Part shown: positions 1 through 5,285 of the stretch, piece by piece
How the letters are laid out: the number at the start of each line of letters is the position of its first letter
How positions within the stretch are numbered: the first letter of the stretch is position 1
Assembly (NCBI GenBank): GCA_036005805.1
Contig: DASYQE010000181.1
Span: forward strand, 1-5,285
Origin: DASRAU01 sp036005805
GTDB taxonomy: Bacteria; Acidobacteriota; Polarisedimenticolia; Gp22-AA2
DNA length: 5,285 bases
Direction: 5' to 3'
The notes under the pieces: model-generated
Told to the model about the DNA's origin: nothing
Seen by the model: the letters and a program-made list of their open reading frames with translations, nothing else
The model's database searches: none
Program-made: the position numbers and the translations under genes

Positions 1-1
1 C

Positions 2-451
2 GCCGCGGCGGCTGCGGCTCCGCCGGCGCGACCCGCGGTCGCAGCCGACGGCAAGCTGGACGAGACCACGCGCGCCAGCCTCGAGCGCGTGCTGAAGACG
101 GCTCCGGCCGGTTCGCCCGCCTGGATCGCGGCGCCGAAGTCCGACGCGAAGGCGGTCACGCTGGCCAGGGAGATCTCCGGGGTCTTCACGAGCGCCGGAT
201 GGAAAGTGCGGCCGGTGCGCCAGACGGCGGTCACGCCCAAACCGGGAACGTACGTCTTCGCCGCCGACGAGGAACCTCCCGCCTACGTGCAGACGGTCGC
301 GCAGGCTTTCGACGCAGCGGGAATCGATGCGTCGGTCCTCACCGGCTACCGCTCGTATTACGACGAGAAGAAAAAATCCGATCCGAAGTTCCAGGGCTAT
401 TCCTTCGCGCCCGAGCAGACCTTCCTGGTGGTGATCGGCCGCACGCCATGA
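2..451 (+). CDS. C-terminal part of an unrecognised protein with Ala/Pro-rich linker (5' end outside window)
   Basis: The frame is open from the left edge, so this is the last 149 codons of a longer gene; the internal GTG at 89 need not be its start. The first visible residues are an Ala/Pro-rich stretch (six Ala, then PPARPAVAA), typical of a flexible linker after a membrane anchor or upstream domain. A compact alpha/beta-looking domain follows: 'DGKLDETTRASLERVL', a hydrophobic strand 'PAWIAAP', helix 'AVTLAREISGVFTSAGW', strand 'TYVFAA', helix 'VQTVAQAFDAAGI', and a final strand 'TFLVVIG'. The 'LA..I...F..AGW.V' pattern resembles C-terminal domains of many bacterial membrane-anchored hypothetical proteins, but I cannot name the family. 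The stop overlaps an ATG (ATGA, 448-451), and the next gene begins 31 bases further on, so co-transcription is likely. Function unknown. Confidence 0.75.
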   Translation, partial: AAAAAAPPARPAVAADGKLDETTRASLERVLKTAPAGSPAWIAAPKSDAKAVTLAREISGVFTSAGWKVRPVRQTAVTPKPGTYVFAADEEPPAYVQTVAQAFDAAGIDASVLTGYRSYYDEKKKSDPKFQGYSFAPEQTFLVVIGRTP

Positions 452-482
452 CCGGGCGGCGCCAGCCGCGGCCGGCCCGCGC

Positions 483-2840
483 TTGAGGGATCGGCACGCG
501 GGCGCGCGGGCGCTGCGACGACCGCTTTCGCTCGCGCTCCTCCTGGCGCTCGCCGCGACCGTGTCCCCGGCACTCGCCCGGCGCGCCCCCGACGCCTCGT
601 CTGCGCGCCTCACGGCGCTTCTCCTCAACGGCGGCGGCACGCCCGCTTCGAACTATCAGTCCCACCTCAACCATCTGAAGCTCCTGGTGAAGGTGCTGCG
701 CGCGGCGGGCGTGGCTCCCGGCCGGATCACCGTGCTGTCGGGCGACGGGGCGAACCCGACGGCCGACCTCGCGCTGCGCGAAGCGCAGCCGGAGGAGGAC
801 TTCTGGAGGCTCGGCGGCACGCGGCTCGAGGAGCCCTTCCGGACCCCCCTCACCTTCGCGAACTCCGCTCTTCCCGGCTTCGCGCTGAAGCCGGCGACCG
901 TCGCGGAAATCGATCGCTGGTTCGGCGCCGTCGGTGCGCGGCTGCGCGAGGGGGACACGCTGCTCCTCTACGTCACCGACCACGGAACGAAGAACGCCGC
1001 GGACACCACCGACAACCGCATCACGCTGTGGGGACGCAACCAGGGCCTGTCGGTGTCGGAGCTGCGCGCGCGGCTGGCGAAGCTCGACCAGCGCGTCCGG
1101 GTCGTCCTGCTGATGTCGCAGTGCTACTCGGGCTCGTTCGCGAACGCCGCGCCGCGCGACGCGGCGGGGCTGCCGTCGGGCCATGTCTGCGGCTATTTCT
1201 CGACCACGGCCGAACGACCCGCCTACGGCTGCTACGCCGAAGTCCGTGACCGCGACGAGACCGGGCACTCCTTCGACTTCATCGAGGAGCTGGCGCAGGA
1301 GGGACTCTTCCCCGCGGCGCACGCGCGCGTGCTCCAGAACGACGCCACTCCCGACGCGCCGTTGCGCACCTCGGATGCCTTCCTCGAGGAGCTCCTGCGT
1401 CGGAAAGCCGGGGCGCAGGGCGTGACGTTCGACGCGCTCGTCGATTCCCTGCTGGTGCAGGCGTGGAAACGCAAGGACGCCTGGGAGCCCGAGATCCGGC
1501 TGCTCGACGCCATCGGCCGCAACTTCGGCACCTTCAGCCCCCGTTCGCTCGCCGAGATCCGGCAGCAGCAGTCCAGCCTTCCGGAAGTGGGGGAGCAGCT
1601 CGACGCACAGGGGAAGGCGTGGCAGGCCTCGCTCGAGGCGGCCAACCGCGCCAACCTCGAGCGCTTCCTCGGGGGAAAGCCGGGGTGGCGGGATTTCGTC
1701 GACCGGGCGGGCCGGCACGCGGGCGCCGTCCGCGAGATGAGCGGTGCGTTCGTCTACGAGCTGGCCGAATTCACCCGGGCGGACCCGGCGATGACCTTTC
1801 GGCTGGCCACGCTCAAGGACAAGACGGATGCGGCGCGCGCGCTGGCGTATCGCATGGCCGTGCGCGAAGGCGTGATGCTGCGGATGCGCGCCATCCTCGT
1901 GAGCATCGCCGGACGCGAAGACCTCGCGCGCGACGGCGGACACGACGAGCGCGCCGCGGCCGAGGCGCTGCAGGCGTGCGAGTCGCTGCGTCTGCCGCTG
2001 GCGGGGCCCGTCCCGGGGACGCACCCCATCGATCGCCCACCGTTCCCGGCGATGGCGGACGACATCGCGGCGTCGCGCGACGTGCTGCCGGCCTGGCTCG
2101 GGATCCGCTTCGCCGAGGCGCCGGCCGCCCTGCGGCAGGCCCACGGGATCGCGCCGGGGGCCTCCTCGGTCCTGGCGGTGTTCCCGGATTCTCCGGCCGC
2201 GGCGGCCGACCTGCAGGCGGGGGACGTGATCCTGGGGCCTCCGGGCGCCCGCTTCGAGGATCCCCAGCAGATCCGGGAGTGGACGATGCTCGCCCCCGTG
2301 GACGAGCCGCGCACCCTCTCCGTGCTCCGCGGCGCCGACACGATCGAGAAGACGATCGTCCCGAAGCCGTCTCCGATGAAGTGGCCGGAGCTGCCCGGGC
2401 CTCCGCGCGTGTCGACGGCCGCCCCCGCGTGGGCCCCGCTGCAGCTGGCGGCATACCGGGGCGATCTCCCCTCCGACCTGCGCGGCTCGGGCGCGCACCT
2501 GCTGCTCTTCTGGGCGACGTGGTGCGGCCCGTGCAAGGCGTCGCTGCCGGAGGTCCTGGCGTTCGAGAGCGAGCGCGGCATCCCGATCGTGGCGATCACC
2601 GACGAGACGGGAGAAGCGCTCGACACCTTCTTCGGGCGGTTCAAGGGGCCCTTCCCGCAGCGCGTGGCGAGCGACGAGCAGCGCCGGGCATTCCTGGCCT
2701 ACGGCGTGAGCGGCACGCCGACGTTCGTCCTGGTCGATGGAGACGGTCTCATCCGGTCGTACTCGGTCGGGTACACGCGTGCCACGGGTCTGCCGATCGA
2801 CGGCTGGACCTGGTCCGGACGTCCGAATTCCCAGCCTTGA
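483..2840 (+). CDS. Exported legumain-like (C13-type) cysteine peptidase fused to PDZ and TlpA-like thioredoxin domains
   Basis: 785 residues. Residues 1-32 form a signal peptide: basic 'RALRRP', hydrophobic core 'LSLALLLALAATV', and an ALA cleavage site after 32. Residues about 44-300 look like a clan CD peptidase of legumain type. They have an early 'NGGGTPASNYQSHLNHL' segment (compare the 'GSNGxYNYRHQAD' start of legumains), strand plus catalytic 'YVTDHG' (His167), strand plus 'LLMSQCYSGSF' (Cys214), and a downstream 'TTA....YGCY' segment matching legumain 'TTAANP..SYACY'. Residues 300-530 are mostly helical and unassigned. Residues about 536-628 are a PDZ domain ('WLGIRF', 'SPAAAADLQAGDVI', 'LSVLRG'). 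Residues about 640-765 are a TlpA/ResA-like thioredoxin fold with WCGPC (680-684) and the cis-proline 'GTP' (744-746). Expected role: periplasmic or extracytoplasmic proteolysis combined with thiol-disulfide exchange; the substrate is unknown. TTG at 483 is the only start that keeps the signal peptide, but it lacks a Shine-Dalgarno; translation may be coupled to the upstream gene. The domains are clear; the joint function is not. Confidence 0.93.
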   Translation: MRDRHAGARALRRPLSLALLLALAATVSPALARRAPDASSARLTALLLNGGGTPASNYQSHLNHLKLLVKVLRAAGVAPGRITVLSGDGANPTADLALREAQPEEDFWRLGGTRLEEPFRTPLTFANSALPGFALKPATVAEIDRWFGAVGARLREGDTLLLYVTDHGTKNAADTTDNRITLWGRNQGLSVSELRARLAKLDQRVRVVLLMSQCYSGSFANAAPRDAAGLPSGHVCGYFSTTAERPAYGCYAEVRDRDETGHSFDFIEELAQEGLFPAAHARVLQNDATPDAPLRTSDAFLEELLRRKAGAQGVTFDALVDSLLVQAWKRKDAWEPEIRLLDAIGRNFGTFSPRSLAEIRQQQSSLPEVGEQLDAQGKAWQASLEAANRANLERFLGGKPGWRDFVDRAGRHAGAVREMSGAFVYELAEFTRADPAMTFRLATLKDKTDAARALAYRMAVREGVMLRMRAILVSIAGREDLARDGGHDERAAAEALQACESLRLPLAGPVPGTHPIDRPPFPAMADDIAASRDVLPAWLGIRFAEAPAALRQAHGIAPGASSVLAVFPDSPAAAADLQAGDVILGPPGARFEDPQQIREWTMLAPVDEPRTLSVLRGADTIEKTIVPKPSPMKWPELPGPPRVSTAAPAWAPLQLAAYRGDLPSDLRGSGAHLLLFWATWCGPCKASLPEVLAFESERGIPIVAITDETGEALDTFFGRFKGPFPQRVASDEQRRAFLAYGVSGTPTFVLVDGDGLIRSYSVGYTRATGLPIDGWTWSGRPNSQP

Positions 2841-2859
2841 GAAAAATGCACTCGAACGT

Positions 2860-2920
2860 AAGTTTCATGCGGAATCCTCTTGACTGTCGGGTTTCAATAT
2901 CGTATTACCCCATGAAACTT
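2860..2920. repeat. Perfect 10-bp inverted repeat flanking the promoter
   Basis: AAGTTTCATG at 2860-2869 is the exact reverse complement of CATGAAACTT at 2911-2920, with 41 bases between. The core GTTTCA also occurs in direct orientation at 2891-2896, between the predicted -35 and -10 boxes, so the element appears three times across the promoter. The left arm lies upstream of the -35 box and the right arm over the predicted transcription start. This fits paired operator sites for a DNA-binding regulator. The absence of a following T run argues against an ordinary terminator. Confidence 0.55.
2880..2908 (+). promoter_or_regulatory. Putative sigma70-type promoter for the cysteine-rich secreted protein gene
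   Basis: TTGACT (2880-2885, 5 of 6 to consensus) and TATTAC (2903-2908, 4 of 6) are separated by exactly 17 bases, within the AT-richest stretch of the window. Transcription would start near 2914-2916 and run toward the gene starting at 3240, leaving a leader of about 325 nt. Assignment rests on motif match, spacing and position only. Confidence 0.5.
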
Positions 2921-3010
2921 CGCCGCGTTATGTAGGCAGGGGAGACGGCAGTTCGGGTTGCACGCCTTTGACCTGTTGCGCCACGCAGGGAGGGTCGCCC
3001 TGAGGGGAAC

Positions 3011-3052
3011 GTGAGCGCAATGCCAGGCCGAAGTCAATCTCGCATCCACTGA
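3011..3052 (+). other. Possible 13-codon leader ORF (weak)
   Basis: GTG at 3011 or ATG at 3020 opens a tiny frame ending at TGA 3050-3052 (MSAMPGRSQSRIH from the GTG). The purine-rich AGGGGA at 3003-3008 lies 11 bases before the ATG and 2 before the GTG; neither spacing is ideal. The nonamer GAGGGGAAC here (3002-3010) recurs at 3227-3235 as the ribosome binding site region of the downstream gene. There is no codon pattern typical of attenuation, so this is only a candidate. Confidence 0.15.
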
Positions 3053-3194
3053 AGAACACAGGTGCACGCAATCCGCCCGAATGTCGGGCCAGAGTGAGTG
3101 TGTGCGCCGGCGGGCCGCAGCGGCCAGGTCCCTGACGCGGTTGGGGACGACGGAGCTGTCTGCGTTCCGACAGGACGTTCTTGCGCGCCGGCGG

Positions 3195-3230
3195 CCTCGG
3201 AACCGCGCCGGGGCTGGCGCGCCGCCGAGG
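3195..3230 (+). promoter_or_regulatory. Leader hairpin overlapping the Shine-Dalgarno of the 3240 gene
   Basis: CCTCGG (3195-3200) pairs with CCGAGG (3225-3230), and CGCGCC (3204-3209) pairs with GGCGCG (3216-3221). This gives a 12-bp, almost all G:C stem with a 3x3 internal loop and a hexaloop at 3210-3215. The right arm includes the first three bases of the AGGGGA ribosome binding site (3228-3233), so the folded form would partly hide it. G/C-rich DNA gives such stems by chance fairly often. Confidence 0.35.
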
Positions 3231-3233
3231 GGA
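3228..3233 (+). promoter_or_regulatory. Ribosome binding site deciding the ATG at 3240
   Basis: AGGGGA sits 6 bases before ATG 3240-3242. It selects this start over the later in-frame ATGs at residues 28 and 39, which would remove most or all of the signal peptide. Confidence 0.75.
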
Positions 3234-3239
3234 ACCTTC

Positions 3240-5285
3240 ATGTCCCGTACCTCTGAGCCGCACTGTCGCACCGGCTTCCGGAATCTCTGGAGAACACCCG
3301 TCATTCAGGCCTTTGCCGCGATGGGGACCCTCGCCGCCGTCCTCGGCGCGTTCATGGTCTCGCAGCCGGGCGTCGCCTCGGCCCCGGCGCGCATCCAGAT
3401 CGAGCACGCCGGCCACGTCGCCGGAGAGCCGATCACCATCACCGGGAGCGGCTTCGGCCTCAACGAGAACGTCACCCTGACCGTGCGGCATGACGACGGC
3501 GCCGCCGAGCCGGACATGGGGCACCAGTCCTGGACCGTGCTCGCCGCCGACGGCACGTTCAGCACCACCTGGACCATACGTCCCGGCGACGCGGGAAGCG
3601 ACTTCTTCGCGGTGACCGCGGTGGGGGGCATCTCGGGCGCCGGAGACACGGGGCGCTTCGGCCGGATGGCGTTCATCGTCACCGACAAGTTCGACTACGC
3701 GCCGGGCGACACGGCCCTCATCACCGGCGCGGGCTTCCGCGCCGGAGAGACGGTCACCCTGCAGGTCTCGCACACCAATCACGTCTCCGAGGCGGGAGCG
3801 GGGCACGACCCCTGGACCGTGACGGCCGATCCCTCCGGCCGCATCTCCGCCACCTGGTACGTCGATTCCGACGACTCGCTCGGCGCGTCCTTCATCCTCA
3901 AGGCGCGCGGCGAGGACTCCCAGCTGCGGGCCCGCTGGGCCTTCATCGACGCGGTCTGCCCGCCGGCTCCGGCCCCCGACGCGGTGGTGCCGTACCCGAT
4001 GCCGGGGCAGGCCTGCCCGACCAACCTGAACTCGTGCACCGCCAACGACGTCGTGACGACGGTCGTGGCCGCGACCCCGCTGAACGGCGACGTCTGCGGC
4101 AGCGCCGACGACACGCTGACGCTCGACTTCACGGTGCAGTTCGCGACGACCGCGAACCAGCGCTACGACCTCGGCTTCTACATTGCCAAGGATGGCAACA
4201 GCATCCCGGGCCACACGGCGCAGGTCTGCGCCGGGGCCGCGCCGCAGGTGGGCGAAGGCGACGGCAACTCGGACGCGAGCGACTGCGACAGCGACCTGTT
4301 CCTCGACCTCGACCATGACGGGCACCTGCCCGACCGCAACGCCGTCGACACCTGCGGCGACCTCGAGAACAACGCCGGCCCCGTGCGCATGACCTTCCGC
4401 GCGACCGTCGCCTGCGATCACCTCGACGCGAACCACAACCTGCTGGTCCCGTCCTGCCGCGTCTGGGAGCAGAACGCCAACCACCAGGTCGCCTGCACCA
4501 GCCTGTCGCAGGCGGGCACCGGCTCGAAGTGCGACTGCACCGATCTGTCCTTCGCCGGTCATCTCGATCCGTGCGTCACGGCGTACTGCGACGATGGCAA
4601 CGCCTGCACGGCCGATTCCTGCACCGACGAAGGCGGCGTGGCGGTCTGCCATCACGACAACGTGGCGGACCAGACCACCTGTGACGACGGCAGCGCCTGC
4701 ACCACCGGCGACGTCTGCATCTCCGGGCACTGCACCGGCGGCGCGCCGCCGAACTGCGACGACGGCAACGTCTGCACGACCGACGCGTGCGACCCGGCGA
4801 CCGGCTGCACGCACGTCAACAACAACGGCCCGTGCGACGACGGTGACTGGTGCAACGGGGACGACACCTGCTCCGGCGGCTCCTGCTCGGATCACCACGG
4901 CCGCTGCGCCCCCGGTCAGATCTGCGACGGCGGCAGCCACACCTGTCATGAGTGCGACCACGACGGCGACTGCCACGATCCGGGCTCGCCCTACTGCGAC
5001 ACCGGGTCGCACACCTGCAAGCAGTGCCTGAACGACGGGCAGTGCGACGACCACGACGCCTGCAACGGCAGCGAGACCTGCGTCGCGAATCACTGCACCC
5101 CGGGCACGACGCCGGACTGCGACGACCACAACGTCTGCACCACGGACTCGTGCGATGCGGCGGTCGGGTGCAAGCACGACAACAACACGGCGTCGTGCGA
5201 CGACGGGGTGTTCTGCAACGGCAGCGACGTGTGCCAGAACGGCGAGTGCACGCACCGCAACGACGAATGCCAGCCGGGTCAGATC
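3240..5285 (+). CDS. Secreted modular cysteine-rich repeat protein with Ig-like repeats (3' end outside window)
   Basis: The frame stays open to the window edge: 682 residues, no stop. Residues 1-48 are a long signal peptide (basic N-terminus, hydrophobic 'VIQAFAAMGTLAAVLGAFMV', cleavage after 'VASA'). Residues 51-143 and 144-237 are two Ig-like repeats sharing 'ITG-GF...E.VTL.V.H' and 'GH..WTV'. Residues about 262-437 form another domain with paired cysteines, a 'YDLGFYIAKDG' strand, a calcium-loop-like 'DLDHDGHL' (356-363) followed by 'CGDLENN', and a closing 'C..W.Q...CT...GSKCDC'; similar segments occur in other large bacterial surface proteins. Residues 445-682 are cysteine-rich repeats of the 'CDDGN-CT-D-C' type, resembling the Dictyostelium CTDC repeat family and repeats in myxobacterial surface proteins. 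I count 40 Cys in residues 431-682. The protein is rich in Asp, Asn and His and is probably extracellular, disulfide-stabilised and possibly calcium-binding. No enzymatic domain is visible; adhesion or a structural role is likely but unproven. Confidence 0.93.
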   Translation, partial: MSRTSEPHCRTGFRNLWRTPVIQAFAAMGTLAAVLGAFMVSQPGVASAPARIQIEHAGHVAGEPITITGSGFGLNENVTLTVRHDDGAAEPDMGHQSWTVLAADGTFSTTWTIRPGDAGSDFFAVTAVGGISGAGDTGRFGRMAFIVTDKFDYAPGDTALITGAGFRAGETVTLQVSHTNHVSEAGAGHDPWTVTADPSGRISATWYVDSDDSLGASFILKARGEDSQLRARWAFIDAVCPPAPAPDAVVPYPMPGQACPTNLNSCTANDVVTTVVAATPLNGDVCGSADDTLTLDFTVQFATTANQRYDLGFYIAKDGNSIPGHTAQVCAGAAPQVGEGDGNSDASDCDSDLFLDLDHDGHLPDRNAVDTCGDLENNAGPVRMTFRATVACDHLDANHNLLVPSCRVWEQNANHQVACTSLSQAGTGSKCDCTDLSFAGHLDPCVTAYCDDGNACTADSCTDEGGVAVCHHDNVADQTTCDDGSACTTGDVCISGHCTGGAPPNCDDGNVCTTDACDPATGCTHVNNNGPCDDGDWCNGDDTCSGGSCSDHHGRCAPGQICDGGSHTCHECDHDGDCHDPGSPYCDTGSHTCKQCLNDGQCDDHDACNGSETCVANHCTPGTTPDCDDHNVCTTDSCDAAVGCKHDNNTASCDDGVFCNGSDVCQNGECTHRNDECQPGQI
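3390..3668 (+). repeat. Ig-like repeat 1 (residues 51-143)
   Basis: A beta-rich module of about 93 residues containing 'ITITGSGFGLNENVTLTV', 'GHQSWTV', 'GTFSTTW' and 'DFFAVTA'. It aligns along its length with the next module. The 'G..ITITG.GF' opening is typical of Ig/IPT-like folds in bacterial surface proteins. Confidence 0.65.
3669..3950 (+). repeat. Ig-like repeat 2 (residues 144-237)
   Basis: Second copy of the module: 'FDYAPGDTALITGAGF', 'ETVTLQVSH', 'GHDPWTV', 'GRISATW', 'SFILKARG'. Shared positions with copy 1 include ITG-GF, E-VTL-V-H, GH--WTV and TW. Identity is modest, so the duplication is old. Confidence 0.65.
4680..5042 (+). repeat. Cysteine-rich super-repeat, copy 1 (121 residues)
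   Basis: Residues 481-601. In order the unit contains a 'CDDGSACTTGDVC' module, a 'CDDGNVCTTDAC...GC.H.NN' module, a 'CDDGDWCNGDDTC' module, 'CAPGQIC', and two short Cys/Asp modules ('CDHDGDC', 'CDTGSHTC'). Cysteines 481, 506, 532 and 556 have exact counterparts 121 residues later, which defines the period. Confidence 0.75.
5043..5285 (+). repeat. Cysteine-rich super-repeat, copy 2 (cut by window end)
   Basis: Residues 602-682, the first 81 of an expected 121. The modules appear in the same order: 'CDDHDACNGSETC', 'CDDHNVCTTDSC', 'CDDGVFCNGSDVC', 'CQPGQI'. Over the 56 residues from Cys506 and Cys627, my hand alignment gives 33 identities with no gaps, and all cysteines are conserved. More copies may follow beyond the window. 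Confidence 0.75.

Larger units (their letters stand above)
2841..3239. other. 399-base intergenic region: AT-richer promoter zone, then G/C-rich leader
   Basis: No convincing protein gene is visible in these 399 bases. About 2841-2935 is clearly AT-richer than its surroundings and holds the promoter and inverted repeat listed separately. From about 2936 to 3239 the DNA is G/C-rich and would be a leader of roughly 325 nt. Several short local hairpins can be drawn in it: 2986-3002 (CAGGG/CCCTG), 3075-3089 (GCCCGA/TCGGGC, loop of 3), 3128-3148 (GTCCC/GGGAC), 3156-3173 (CTGTC/GACAG), and the strongest at 3195-3230. I do not recognise a known riboswitch class. No intrinsic terminator (G/C stem followed by a T run) was found for the upstream gene. 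Confidence 0.6.

Noticed and set aside
339..2498. 719-residue minus-strand open frame
   Set aside because: It lies wholly opposite the peptidase/PDZ/thioredoxin gene apart from its last codons, is extremely Arg/Gly-rich with no recognisable domain, and is what high G/C third positions produce on the opposite strand.
2860..2920. Inverted repeat as an intrinsic terminator of the peptidase gene
   Set aside because: The 41-base loop, mixed A/T stem and lack of a T run do not fit; operator-like placement around a promoter fits better.
1463..2935. 490-residue plus-strand open frame overlapping the peptidase gene
   Set aside because: Shadow frame: Arg/Gly/Pro/Ala-rich and without motifs, while the overlapping frame carries the PDZ and WCGPC motifs.
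2914..3239. Cyclic-di-GMP or other known riboswitch in the leader
   Set aside because: I looked for the conserved GEMM-type segments and did not find them; only generic G/C hairpins are visible.
2894..3304. 136-residue minus-strand frame covering the intergenic region, considered as a transposase remnant
   Set aside because: No catalytic motif, terminal inverted repeats or target duplication could be seen, and it overlaps the predicted promoter and leader of the 3240 gene.
2928..5255. 775-residue minus-strand open frame
   Set aside because: Its Val/Ala/Arg/Gly-biased product ('VVVVA', 'RRRARG') is the mirror of GAC/GCC/TGC codons of the cysteine-rich protein. It has no domain or signal peptide, whereas the plus strand encodes clear repeats.
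4572..5285. Regularly spaced repeats as a CRISPR array
   Set aside because: The repeats are protein-level modules in an open reading frame with diverged DNA copies, not identical short repeats with unique spacers.

Overview
The window is high-GC bacterial DNA (G/C strongly preferred at third codon positions). It has three genes, all on the + strand: the 3' end of one gene, one complete gene, and the 5' part of a third that runs off the right edge. Cleavable signal peptides, a TlpA-type thioredoxin domain, and a secreted protein with 'CDDGN-CTTD-C' cysteine repeats suggest a Gram-negative or diderm lineage with large secreted or surface proteins. Such repeats are common in Myxococcota-type 'deltaproteobacteria', Acidobacteriota and related uncultured phyla. 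The phylum cannot be fixed from this sequence alone.

Region by region. (1) 2-451: C-terminal 149 residues of an unrecognised protein with an Ala/Pro-rich linker. (2) 483-2840: a complete 785-residue exported protein combining a legumain-like (clan CD, C13-type) cysteine peptidase domain (His167/Cys214), a helical middle, a PDZ domain and a C-terminal TlpA/ResA-like thioredoxin domain with WCGPC. It probably lies in one transcript with gene 1, but its start is awkward (TTG with no Shine-Dalgarno). (3) 2841-3239: a 399-base intergenic region. It begins AT-rich and holds a good sigma70-like promoter (TTGACT-N17-TATTAC) between the arms of a perfect 10-bp inverted repeat. A long G/C-rich leader follows, ending in a hairpin that overlaps the ribosome binding site of gene 3. 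(4) 3240-5285: the first 682 residues of a secreted modular protein with no stop in the window. It has a signal peptide, two tandem Ig-like repeats, a Cys-containing domain with a calcium-loop-like motif, and a cysteine-rich tract with a 121-residue super-repeat.

How they may work together (inference): genes 1 and 2 look like an operon, while gene 3 has its own promoter and leader. An exported thiol oxidoreductase/peptidase fusion beside a secreted protein with 40 cysteines in its last 252 visible residues suggests a link in disulfide handling or processing. Only adjacency supports this. The two very long minus-strand reading frames opposite genes 2 and 3 are composition artefacts.
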